From Candidatus Methanomethylophilaceae archaeon (GTDB taxonomy: Archaea; Thermoplasmatota; Thermoplasmata; Methanomassiliicoccales; Methanomethylophilaceae): 14,078 nt of DNA. The notes under the pieces were generated by a model, which saw only the letters and a program-made list of their open reading frames with translations, ran no database searches and had not been told where the DNA came from. Both the position numbers and the translations under genes were made by a program. Positions 1 through 6,442 of this stretch are shown piece by piece (the first letter of the stretch is position 1; each line of letters opens with the position of its first letter). The stretch spans positions 1 through 14,078 of the forward strand of contig JAFSYZ010000096.1 of assembly GCA_017455785.1 (NCBI GenBank), given 5' to 3'.

Positions 1-240
1 AGGGCATACGACAACGGTATGTACGTCGCAGCATGCAGCTGTGTCGGCGACAATGGCAGAGGTGCTAAGTTCGGCGGCGGATTGATAATCATCGACCCCA
101 GGGGAAGGACCGTTGCGGAATACTACGGAGAGGACGAGATGACCATCACTGCTGAGATCGGCGGAGAACTGCCGAGGGATGGCGCTGACGATATGAAGAA
201 CATCTCCTTCTTCGATAGGAGAAGGCCCGAACTGTATTGA
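1..240 (+). CDS. Carbon-nitrogen hydrolase (nitrilase superfamily), C-terminal part
   Basis: Only the last 79 residues lie in the window; the start and the catalytic Glu-Lys-Cys residues are upstream. The frame is open from base 1 and reads R-A-Y-D-N-G-M-Y-V-A-A-C, the usual nitrilase-fold stretch just after the catalytic cysteine region (RAxxNxxYVxxxN). It then has a GGGLIIIDPRGRTVAE strand pair, as in the family's 'S.I.dP.G.v.ae' segment, and it ends with FFDRRRPELY, like the common C-terminal 'drRPdlY'. The family hydrolyses nitriles, amides or N-carbamoyl compounds; the substrate cannot be told from this part. The stop TGA lies two bases from the stop of the convergent gene on the other strand. 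I am confident of the superfamily but not of the subfamily. Confidence 0.85.
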   Translation, partial: RAYDNGMYVAACSCVGDNGRGAKFGGGLIIIDPRGRTVAEYYGEDEMTITAEIGGELPRDGADDMKNISFFDRRRPELY

Positions 241-242
241 TC

Positions 243-947
243 TCACAGTCCGATGAGGATCATCACACCTGCTGTTATCAATGGATTCAACAGATTGTCG
301 ATATCTCCCGGTGCAACGGTCTCCACCACCGATGTGACGACACCTGCCAACATACATGCGAGCACAGGATGGACGATCGCCACAAGGTTCGCACCTGCGT
401 ACCATCCCTGATCGGTTATGAAGATGTAGAACGCCCAGACGATCAGAGATACGATTGTAGTGGCGGCGAATACGGCGAACGATCCCTCGAGGGATTTGCC
501 GTGGATGGTCTTGTGCTTGCCGAATCTCTTACCGATGATACTGCCGAACCCGTCACCATATGTCATCGCCACCACGGCTATGGATGCTGCGAGCCAATGC
601 GCCCCGAAACAGAAGTACGCGAGGATACCGATACTTATAGCGTAAAAGAACAGGCCCGTCCTGTTACCCTGGGCCTGTGTGAGTTCCCCCAGCTTCGACC
701 TTCCGATCGGATTGTTCTTGAACATCGCAAGGAAGAGTATCAAAGCGAACGGGATCGCGAAGAAGACCTCCATGATCCAACTCTCGGAGAATGCCCACCA
801 GACGAACACGAAGTTACCGACACCGATATGCACTATCTTCCTGGTATCGAACTTCCATTGGCTCTTCTCAGCAATAAGCGACAGCGCAAGGGAGACTGCT
901 ATGATCCCGTAAACGATGATCAATGCGATGATGTCCTGCGTGTTCAT
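243..947 (-). CDS. Phytol/dolichol kinase-like membrane protein (CTP transferase family, VTE5/SEC59-like)
   Basis: This is a very hydrophobic protein of 234 residues with about six or seven membrane segments. It carries the conserved polar motifs of the polyprenol/phytol kinase family: R-K-x-x-H at 36-40, GDGFGSIIGKRFG at 131-143, the KSLEGS motif at 151-156, and VET (208-210) with DNLLNP (217-222). Known members (SEC59 dolichol kinase, plant VTE5 phytol kinase and FOLK farnesol kinase) phosphorylate isoprenoid alcohols with CTP at the membrane. In an archaeon a geranylgeraniol- or polyprenol-like substrate is plausible, which is an inference. I chose the ATG at 947; a GTG at 956 in the same frame is possible. 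The gene follows the phosphatase gene after 49 bases that contain a TATA-like stretch. A phosphatidate cytidylyltransferase-type activity is the main alternative. Confidence 0.8.
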   Translation of the reverse strand: MNTQDIIALIIVYGIIAVSLALSLIAEKSQWKFDTRKIVHIGVGNFVFVWWAFSESWIMEVFFAIPFALILFLAMFKNNPIGRSKLGELTQAQGNRTGLFFYAISIGILAYFCFGAHWLAASIAVVAMTYGDGFGSIIGKRFGKHKTIHGKSLEGSFAVFAATTIVSLIVWAFYIFITDQGWYAGANLVAIVHPVLACMLAGVVTSVVETVAPGDIDNLLNPLITAGVMILIGL

Positions 948-980
948 CCGACACACCCATTCAATGGTCTACCAGATGGC

Positions 981-993
981 AACTATATTCATA
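981..993 (-). promoter_or_regulatory. TATA-like box before the isoprenoid kinase-like gene
   Basis: The minus strand reads TTTATGAATATAG just after the TAG of the phosphatase gene. A start site about 26 bases downstream would fall near 961 and give a leader of roughly 14 bases to the ATG at 947. The upstream operon may also read through into this gene. Confidence 0.35.
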
Positions 994-996
994 AAC

Positions 997-1467
997 CTAG
1001 TGACTGGAATCCGACCGACCGACCATCGATTCGAACAGATGACTGCATGCCTCGGTTATCTCCTCGTATGTCCTTTCGAAATCCCCGGAGTACCACGGGT
1101 CGTCCACATCCATGTCCTTACCGGCATGGGACATCATCAATGACACTTTCCCGTCGGGATCGCCACCGACATAACCTCTCATGTTCCTGATGTTCCACCG
1201 GTCCATCGCAACTATGCGATCGAACCTGTCGTAATCCGCAGAAGTCATACGTCTGGCTCTTCTCTTTTCATAAGGGATACCGTGCTTATTCAGGACATCC
1301 TTTGCAGGAGGATAGATGTCGTGACCTATCTCCTCGTCGCTGGTGGCGCAGGATTCTATCTCGAAGACATCCAACATACCGTTCCGGCGGACGATATCCT
1401 TCATGATGAACTCGGCCATGGGACTTCTGCAGATGTTCCCATGACACACGAACAGTATCCGGTGCAT
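997..1467 (-). CDS. Low-molecular-weight protein tyrosine phosphatase family
   Basis: The protein has 156 residues, the normal size for the family. The phosphate-binding loop at the N terminus is V-C-H-G-N-I-C-R-S, giving the nucleophile Cys8 and Arg14, and the general-acid loop VDDPWYSGDF at 121-130 supplies Asp123. All catalytic parts are present. Family members remove phosphate from protein tyrosine or arginine and sometimes from small molecules. The gene starts six bases after the stop of the lipocalin-like gene; that TGA is part of the sequence TGAGGTCCGATG, whose GAGGT is a likely ribosome binding site, so translation is probably coupled. Its place behind a phosphotransferase gene suggests it may reverse or complete a phosphorylation step, but this is an inference. 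The gene ends in TAG, which is rare in this window. Confidence 0.93.
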   Translation of the reverse strand: MHRILFVCHGNICRSPMAEFIMKDIVRRNGMLDVFEIESCATSDEEIGHDIYPPAKDVLNKHGIPYEKRRARRMTSADYDRFDRIVAMDRWNIRNMRGYVGGDPDGKVSLMMSHAGKDMDVDDPWYSGDFERTYEEITEACSHLFESMVGRSDSSH

Positions 1468-1473
1468 CGGACC

Positions 1474-2340
1474 TCAGTTCCTCTTCACAGGGACCAATAA
1501 TTCGGCTATACCGTATCCTGTGCGACCGTCCATGACCGTCTCCGAGATCGTCTCGATGAGCATCATATCCTTGCTGCCCTGCATAGGGAGCGTGGCATAC
1601 CTGAGGATCCTGGCCTTTACACCATAGGACTTTCCTGATTTGCAATGCATGGTCATGTCATACGAGGACGGCATATCCTTATCATATCCCAACTCCACAT
1701 CGATCTTGATCACTGGGTCATTCGACTCCGCCGTTCCCACATATCCGGCATCCACATCGCCCATCTGTGTCGAGAGCTTGGTGGCGTTGAATCCGATACT
1801 GTTGTCGTAGACGGAGTTGAGCCATAGCCACATCTTGGGCGAACCCCAGTCACGTACACCCTCGCTGTAGTCCCTTTCGCCCGTTCCGTCGATGGCGTAA
1901 TCGGCATCACCGAGAACGATCCTCCCTTTGACCAATCCGAACTGCTCGAAATGCTCCGACGCGGTCTTGGATGACAGCTGTGCACCCTTCTCGTCCACGC
2001 AGTCATGATAATCCATCAACGGGTTGATCGGAGTCCATTCTACCTGTATCGATGCCGCCAATGGGGCGTTCTTACCTACGTCCATCATCGGTCCGTTGTA
2101 GGATATGTTCCAATGATCACCATCCTCGGTGAATGTGAGTCCGGAGCAGGACCTCTTGTCGTCATCACAGGGTACGGCATTCCTCATACCGCAGATACGG
2201 CCCTTCTCCATCGTGTAGAGGAACATCGACTTTTCGTTCCTGTTGGGCTTGTTCCCTATGCGCATGAAGACCGTCACATCGTTGACGCTGTCGTAAAGGT
2301 TGAAGTAATAACTCTCGTTCCAATCCAATTCCGTACTCAT
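1474..2340 (-). CDS. AttH/CrtC-like (lipocalin-type) protein of unknown function
   Basis: The protein has 288 residues, no signal peptide and no membrane segment, and is rich in beta-strand-like alternating stretches. Residues 130-166 hold the best family mark: HFEQFGLVKG followed by DGTGERDYSEGVRDWG. This resembles the 'EQ.g.v.G.i ... dG.GeRDHSWG.RDW' core of the AttH/hydroxyneurosporene hydratase (CrtC)-like superfamily, including the DUF7064-type proteins. CrtC acts on carotenoids, but many relatives have no known activity. Here the usual DHSWG reads DYSEG, so a hydratase-like site may be changed. The start ATG overlaps the upstream gene's TGA (ATGA) and has a GGAGG seven bases before it, so it is translationally coupled to the phosphotransferase-like gene. 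Family assignment is from motif memory; function is unknown. Confidence 0.6.
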   Translation of the reverse strand: MSTELDWNESYYFNLYDSVNDVTVFMRIGNKPNRNEKSMFLYTMEKGRICGMRNAVPCDDDKRSCSGLTFTEDGDHWNISYNGPMMDVGKNAPLAASIQVEWTPINPLMDYHDCVDEKGAQLSSKTASEHFEQFGLVKGRIVLGDADYAIDGTGERDYSEGVRDWGSPKMWLWLNSVYDNSIGFNATKLSTQMGDVDAGYVGTAESNDPVIKIDVELGYDKDMPSSYDMTMHCKSGKSYGVKARILRYATLPMQGSKDMMLIETISETVMDGRTGYGIAELLVPVKRN

Positions 2341-4952
2341 TCCGTTCCCTCCAATATCGTGACCTCTCCTTTGCTTCCGTCCACTATGACCGTATCGCCG
2401 GTCTTGAGGATCGATGTGGCGGATTTCACCGCTGTGACCGCCGGGATCCTGTACTCACGTGATATCACCGCACCGTGACAGAGGATGCCACCGGTCTCGG
2501 TGATCAACCCTCCCAGTTTGGAGAACACCACCGTCCACCCCGGATCGGTGTTGCTGGTGACGAGGATCTCCCCCTTCTCGACCTGTCCGAGGTCCTTGAT
2601 GTCCATGACGACCCTGACCTTCCCTGTATACGTTCCGGGACTGGAGGCCGCGCCTACAAGGGTGTCCCCGTGGGATATCGGCTCGTCATCGAAGTCCACA
2701 CCGTTCAACAGGAACTTTGGAGGCAGTCTGTCGCGGTATTTCATGAACTCCGCCTTCCTCGGTGCCACCAGTGACCTGATGTCGCCGATGTCCTTGCCCG
2801 CAAGGATGTCGATGGCCTCCGTATCCTCCAGGAAGAATATGTCCTCCCTATCGTCCAACAGACCGCGTTCGCAAAGCCTCCTCCCCTGTTCCAGGAATAT
2901 GAGCCTGTTCCTGTACATCATGTGATCGAGGTAGAACCTCTGGTTCTCCCTGAACACGAGATATGTACGTGCAAGCTTGAGGACCTTGGTCATCAACGTC
3001 CTCTTGAAGAATCCTAACCTGGACCTTACCATGGCCTCGGTCTCCTCCCTGCGTCTGACACCGTTCTGGAACTCCTCCCTGAGGTCCACTCCCGATGCGC
3101 ACATCTGCAGTGCCATGGTCATGACGTAATCGGGATCCTCGGCCCATCTGAGGGCGTTGAGTTCCCTTGTTCCGGACCTGTGACCGAACTCCTTGATGAA
3201 TGAATCATAGACTTCTTTGAATTTGCAGTCGGAGGTGCTGAGCCACTCCACGAACTCCGTCCCTGTCATGCTCTCGGCTTTCGCCCTGACCTCTGGTTCG
3301 TCCCTCAGTGCCTTGCCGAGATCCGAGAATCCCTTGTTGGTCTCGATGGTCTTGTTGTCCTCCAGACCGGACATCAGTCCGGCATAGATGTTCCCATCAT
3401 CGTTCAGCCATTTGTATGACCAATTCTTGACCAGAAGATTGGTCATGATGGAATGGGACACCATCCCGTAACGTATGAGCTGATAATGCTTGGTGCTGCC
3501 CTCGCGTATCCTGAAGTACCAATCCGACAACTCCTTATCACTCAGTTTGGTAAGGTCGATGGAATCGAACTCGGCACAGAGTTTCAGGAATCCCTCCGCC
3601 CATTTCCTGTAGACCTTATCGGTCTTCCACATCATCCCGTCCCTGTCACGGAAGAACAGGAAGATCTGCGACTTGATCGTACCGGAGTAGTCGTTCGGAT
3701 ATTTCGAGATCCTCTCCTGCTCCGACCTGGGGAAGTATTCCAATAGTTCCCTCGAACGTATGAACTTCGGATAATGGGCGAAAATCCTCTCCAGCACCAC
3801 GGCGGAGAAGTATACCCTCGATTTGTGTAATTTGATCAACGGACCTGATTCAAGGTCCTTGTAACCCATCATGTGGGCGCCTTCGTGATTGACGTAATCC
3901 GTCAGCATCTTCCCCATAACGGTGAAGTACATGGGGGTGGTGGCATCGGCCCAGTACTCATCGCCGTAGCCCCTGGACCAGAGGATGTCATCCTTCTCCT
4001 CCGAATCCGGCAATGTGGTGATCGCCCTAGACTGGAGTATGTACACCTTTCCGTCCTCTACGGCCCACTCTATATCCTGCGGACAGCCAAAGTGCTCCCT
4101 CAGTTTGTCCCCCTGGGCGGCTATCGCCTTGAGTATCTTGTCATCGGCACATCTCACGGAGACCTTATCGGCAGGTATCTCGACCTGCTTGTTCTCACCA
4201 TCGATAAGGAAGAACCCGTACTCCTTGCTGCGCACCTCGACATCGGTGACCTTACCCTCCCTGGAGACGACATACCTGTCAGGGGACACTATGCCCGAGA
4301 CTATCGACTCACCGAGTCCCCACGATGCCTCTATCACAGTGTTCTCCGCACCTGTGATAGGGTCCGATGTGAACATGACACCGCTGATATCGGAGGACAC
4401 CATCTTCTGTATGACCACGGCCATACCCTGGGACAGATGGTCCTTGGAGGCATCATGCCTGTATTTCATGGCCCTGCTGTTCCAATACGAGGACCAACAC
4501 GTGAGGACCATCTTGATGATGTCATGCTTCCTGACGTTCAGATAGGTATCCTGCTGTCCCGCGAAACTCGCATCCGCAAGATCCTCCGCCACTGCTGAGG
4601 AACGCACGGCGAAGTATCTTCCCTCCATGCCGACGAGTTCCTTCTTCAGCAATTCGATCTCGTCCTCAGGCAGGTCCGCGTTGAGTATCAGACCCTTGAT
4701 CTCCTCGGATCCGTTCTCCAACGATGCATCATCATCGAAATCGATGGAATCAAGGATATCGGAGATCCTCTTCCTCAGTCCTGTGACGTCCAGGAACATA
4801 TCGTAGGCATCAACGGTCACGCAGTAGGCCGGAGGGACGCTGAATCCGCTTGAGATCATCTTGGCAATGTTGACACCTTTGCCCCCGACAAGAGAAATGT
4901 CCAAATCGGAAGAATCCAAAGGTACGATAGGGCGTGGATTACCTGGTGTCAT
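2337..4952 (-). CDS. PEP-synthase-like phosphotransferase with rifampin phosphotransferase (RPH) domain plan
   Basis: The protein has 871 residues. Residues 1-315 form a PPDK_N ATP-binding domain: LVGGKGVN (21-28), AVRSSAVAED (115-124, Arg117), GVMFTSDPITG (191-201) and IEWAVEDGKVYILQSRAIT (294-312). A long helical middle part follows and begins with a W-S-R-G-Y-G-D-E-Y segment. From about 762 comes the swivelling phosphohistidine domain, with GGILCHGAVISREYRIPAV carrying the catalytic His826. The PEP-binding TIM barrel of true PEP synthase is absent. This order and length match rifampin phosphotransferase (about 865 residues, catalytic His near 825), which moves the beta-phosphate of ATP to a hydroxyl of the drug. 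Archaeal RNA polymerase is not a rifampicin target, so another hydroxylated substrate seems likely. It is the first gene of a coupled operon. Confidence 0.85.
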   Translation of the reverse strand: MTPGNPRPIVPLDSSDLDISLVGGKGVNIAKMISSGFSVPPAYCVTVDAYDMFLDVTGLRKRISDILDSIDFDDDASLENGSEEIKGLILNADLPEDEIELLKKELVGMEGRYFAVRSSAVAEDLADASFAGQQDTYLNVRKHDIIKMVLTCWSSYWNSRAMKYRHDASKDHLSQGMAVVIQKMVSSDISGVMFTSDPITGAENTVIEASWGLGESIVSGIVSPDRYVVSREGKVTDVEVRSKEYGFFLIDGENKQVEIPADKVSVRCADDKILKAIAAQGDKLREHFGCPQDIEWAVEDGKVYILQSRAITTLPDSEEKDDILWSRGYGDEYWADATTPMYFTVMGKMLTDYVNHEGAHMMGYKDLESGPLIKLHKSRVYFSAVVLERIFAHYPKFIRSRELLEYFPRSEQERISKYPNDYSGTIKSQIFLFFRDRDGMMWKTDKVYRKWAEGFLKLCAEFDSIDLTKLSDKELSDWYFRIREGSTKHYQLIRYGMVSHSIMTNLLVKNWSYKWLNDDGNIYAGLMSGLEDNKTIETNKGFSDLGKALRDEPEVRAKAESMTGTEFVEWLSTSDCKFKEVYDSFIKEFGHRSGTRELNALRWAEDPDYVMTMALQMCASGVDLREEFQNGVRRREETEAMVRSRLGFFKRTLMTKVLKLARTYLVFRENQRFYLDHMMYRNRLIFLEQGRRLCERGLLDDREDIFFLEDTEAIDILAGKDIGDIRSLVAPRKAEFMKYRDRLPPKFLLNGVDFDDEPISHGDTLVGAASSPGTYTGKVRVVMDIKDLGQVEKGEILVTSNTDPGWTVVFSKLGGLITETGGILCHGAVISREYRIPAVTAVKSATSILKTGDTVIVDGSKGEVTILEGTE
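2348..2352 (-). promoter_or_regulatory. Shine-Dalgarno site GGAGG for the AttH-like gene
   Basis: GGAGG lies seven bases before the ATG at 2340, inside the 3' end of the phosphotransferase-like gene. Together with the ATGA overlap it fixes this start. Confidence 0.7.
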
Positions 4953-4976
4953 TCGGGACAGACATGGTTCAACTGA

Positions 4977-4985
4977 CTAATATAA
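4977..4985 (-). promoter_or_regulatory. TATA-like box for the phosphotransferase operon
   Basis: The minus strand reads TTATATTAG, centred near 4981. A start about 26 bases on would fall near 4955, just before the ATG at 4952, so the message would be nearly leaderless. Confidence 0.5.
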
Positions 4986-5070
4986 CTAAGGATAGCCGAA
5001 CTCAGATGTGTACCTGAATAACCCTGTCCCCAGCCATATCTTGGGCCTCGCCTTCCAACTGTGATATGTC

Positions 5071-5092
5071 CCCCACTATGGGGTTTTTCTAT
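5071..5092 (+). promoter_or_regulatory. Short palindrome and T-rich box before the small membrane protein gene
   Basis: CCCCA (5071-5075), CTA and TGGGG (5079-5083) form a perfect five-base-pair inverted repeat. It is followed at once by TTTTTCTAT (5084-5092), whose centre lies about 26 bases before the ATG at 5113. I read this as a TATA-like promoter with a possible operator beside it. The same bases also look like a small hairpin terminator for a rightward transcript, but no gene precedes it in that direction. Confidence 0.3.
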
Positions 5093-5112
5093 GACATCGA
5101 CGATTCGGTAGT

Positions 5113-5325
5113 ATGGATAAGCCAAAGACCATATTCATCACGGCTATCGTCATATTCGCCGTCAGCATGGCGATCTTCATGCTGTCACTTTTCACCGATT
5201 TCATCGACAGGTTCGTCGGCGGAGGAATAGCATCGGCATTAGCAATTATCGCTATCGTGATGATCTACATCGGATTGTATATCAAGGTCAAGCAGAACCA
5301 CGCCAACGAGGAAAAGAAGGAATAA
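5113..5325 (+). CDS. Small two-helix membrane protein, function unknown
   Basis: The protein has 70 residues: a short charged N terminus (MDKPK), a membrane helix at about 7-28, a polar and glycine-containing turn (TDFIDRFVGGG), a second helix at about 38-58, and a charged lysine- and glutamate-rich tail. The charge pattern suits a helical hairpin. I do not recognise the family. The gene stands alone, diverging from the phosphotransferase operon, and its TAA lies two bases from the stop of the convergent transporter gene. Good hydrophobic patterning, a well-placed promoter-like box and no overlap with other genes support it as real. Confidence 0.7.
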   Translation: MDKPKTIFITAIVIFAVSMAIFMLSLFTDFIDRFVGGGIASALAIIAIVMIYIGLYIKVKQNHANEEKKE

Positions 5326-5327
5326 GA

Positions 5328-6194
5328 CTACTCCGGATCCCTGTTGGCCATCAACATACCCATTATGATCAGGGCCACACCAATGACGGCCATTATTGTG
5401 ATGGTCTCATCGAACACTACACGTCCGGCTATCAACGTGACCGCCGGCATAGCGTAAATGAAGATGTTTGACTTCACGACACCCAAAACCTTCACGCTGT
5501 GATTCCAAAGGATGAAGCACAGACCGCTGCCCAATACTCCAAGGAAGAACAGTCCAACCAGGGTATCGGCATCGAACAGGTGTGTTGTATCGAATCCGTG
5601 ACCGTCTATTATCATCAGTGGGATGGTCATGAGGAAACCGTAGAACATCATCTTACGGGTGAGTATCCTTCCATCGATATCCTTGCTGAAGAGTCTCAGC
5701 AACACGCAGTAAATCGCCCATGAGAGCGCGGCCGCCAATGAAAGTATATCGCCTATCGGGTCCAGATTCAGGATGACGGTACCGTTGAACGTCACTAATA
5801 CCACACCGATGAAGGATACCACGAAACCGATGACCTGCAGTTTCATGATCCTGTCCTTGAAAAGGACGAACATCAGCACCAAGGACATCATCGATGTGGT
5901 GGATGTCAGGATGGATACCTCGGAGGCGTAAGTGTAGGTCAAGGCAACATTCTCTGCAAGGTAGTAGATCAGGTTACCAAATAGTGCTATCAGGACATAC
6001 ACCCACTCCTTCTTGATATCGAATTCCATCTTGGGGCAGATGACCAGAAGCACAAGGAATGCGATAAGGAACCTCATACTCATGAGTTGGATCGGTGTGA
6101 AGTACACCATCAGCTCCTTCGAGAATATGAACGTCAGACCCCAGATCGTGATACAGATCGCGGCTCCGATGGCTGCAACGTGCTCCTTGTCCAT
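5328..6194 (-). CDS. EamA/DMT-superfamily transporter
   Basis: This integral membrane protein of 288 residues has about ten helices in two repeated halves, each with the EamA pattern. The first half begins AAICITIWGLTFIFSK and contains ENVALTYTYASEVSILTS; the second begins DILSLAAALSWAIYCVLLR and contains ILWNHSVKVLGVVKSNIFIYAMP. The family exports or exchanges small metabolites such as amino acids, nucleotides or sugars; the substrate cannot be told. I chose the ATG at 6194 rather than a TTG at 6206 in the same frame because a TATA-like sequence is centred 26 bases before the ATG. It is a single gene, and its stop is TAG, two bases from the convergent neighbour. Confidence 0.9.
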   Translation of the reverse strand: MDKEHVAAIGAAICITIWGLTFIFSKELMVYFTPIQLMSMRFLIAFLVLLVICPKMEFDIKKEWVYVLIALFGNLIYYLAENVALTYTYASEVSILTSTTSMMSLVLMFVLFKDRIMKLQVIGFVVSFIGVVLVTFNGTVILNLDPIGDILSLAAALSWAIYCVLLRLFSKDIDGRILTRKMMFYGFLMTIPLMIIDGHGFDTTHLFDADTLVGLFFLGVLGSGLCFILWNHSVKVLGVVKSNIFIYAMPAVTLIAGRVVFDETITIMAVIGVALIIMGMLMANRDPE

Positions 6195-6215
6195 ATTGAT
6201 TCCCAATTCGGTGTG

Positions 6216-6225
6216 TTATTTGAAA
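6216..6225 (-). promoter_or_regulatory. TATA-like box for the EamA transporter gene
   Basis: The minus strand reads TTTCAAATAA, centred near 6220, which is 26 bases before the ATG at 6194. This predicts a leaderless message and favours the ATG over the upstream TTG. Confidence 0.45.
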
Positions 6226-6233
6226 CTTGGTAT

Positions 6234-6330
6234 CAAAAAGGTGGGATGTTGGGCAGGGAAGGGAAGAATAATTGTGGGATAGATGCTGTGTCTTCCCTGC
6301 CTAAGGGTGGAAGACATTCTTGTTGTCCTC
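6234..6330 (-). ncRNA. Candidate small structured RNA in the transporter/arcS interval
   Basis: No gene is seen between 6195 and 6434. On the minus strand a TATA-like TTTAAATA (6353-6360) predicts a start near 6330. Downstream lies a ten-base-pair perfect inverted repeat, GGCAGGGAAG (6301-6292) with CTTCCCTGCC (6261-6252), and an alternative seven-base-pair stem, GTCTTCC (6315-6309) with GGAAGAC (6296-6290), which shares bases with the first. The run CTTTTTG at 6240-6234 could end the transcript, giving about 95 bases. The repeats and T-run are seen directly; that this is an RNA gene is an inference. Alternatives are an operator region for the transporter or chance pairing of purine-rich DNA. 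Confidence 0.25.
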
Positions 6331-6352
6331 AGATAATACACCCATCATTGAG

Positions 6353-6361
6353 TATTTAAAT
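6353..6361 (-). promoter_or_regulatory. TATA-like box (TATTTAAAT) beside a G-rich run
   Basis: The palindromic ATTTAAAT at 6354-6361 could serve either strand. On the minus strand it would start transcription near 6330, ahead of the inverted repeats; on the plus strand it would start near 6384, antisense to the end of arcS. It abuts GGGGGAGGGGGGAGG (6362-6376, plus strand). Confidence 0.3.
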
Positions 6362-6417
6362 GGGGGAGGGGGGAGGTCACCGAACGATCGACATTAATAA
6401 TGACATCTGGCTCATTT

Positions 6418-6442
6418 GAAAAACAACCGAAAGGTCATTTCG
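6418..6442 (-). terminator. Hairpin plus T-run at the end of arcS
   Basis: In the direction of arcS the sequence reads CGAAA-TGACC-TTTCG, a five-base-pair stem that spans the TGA stop, followed by GTTGTTTTTC. The stem is short, but a T-rich run right after the stop fits archaeal termination. Confidence 0.45.

Noticed and set aside
961..999. Pyrrolysine read-through of the phosphatase TAG as the true gene end
   Set aside because: The protein already has the family's normal length at the TAG, and the 11 added residues show no conserved feature. Kept only as a low-interest check.
237..1190. Long + strand reading frame of 317 codons
   Set aside because: It runs antisense through the kinase-like and phosphatase genes, has a charged low-complexity composition and no recognisable motif, whereas both opposite-strand proteins show full family motifs.
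3873..4598. + strand reading frame of 241 codons
   Set aside because: It lies entirely antisense to the N-terminal ATP-binding domain of the RPH-like gene and shows no domain of its own.
2337..4952. Reading the RPH-like gene as a rifampicin resistance gene or as ordinary PEP synthase
   Set aside because: Archaeal RNA polymerase is not a rifampicin target, and the C-terminal PEP-binding barrel needed for PEP synthase is absent. Only the domain plan is claimed.
6303..6348. Fifteen-codon reading frame (minus strand) before the inverted repeats, as a leader peptide
   Set aside because: Its start lies before the transcript start predicted from the TATA-like box, and it has no ribosome binding site.
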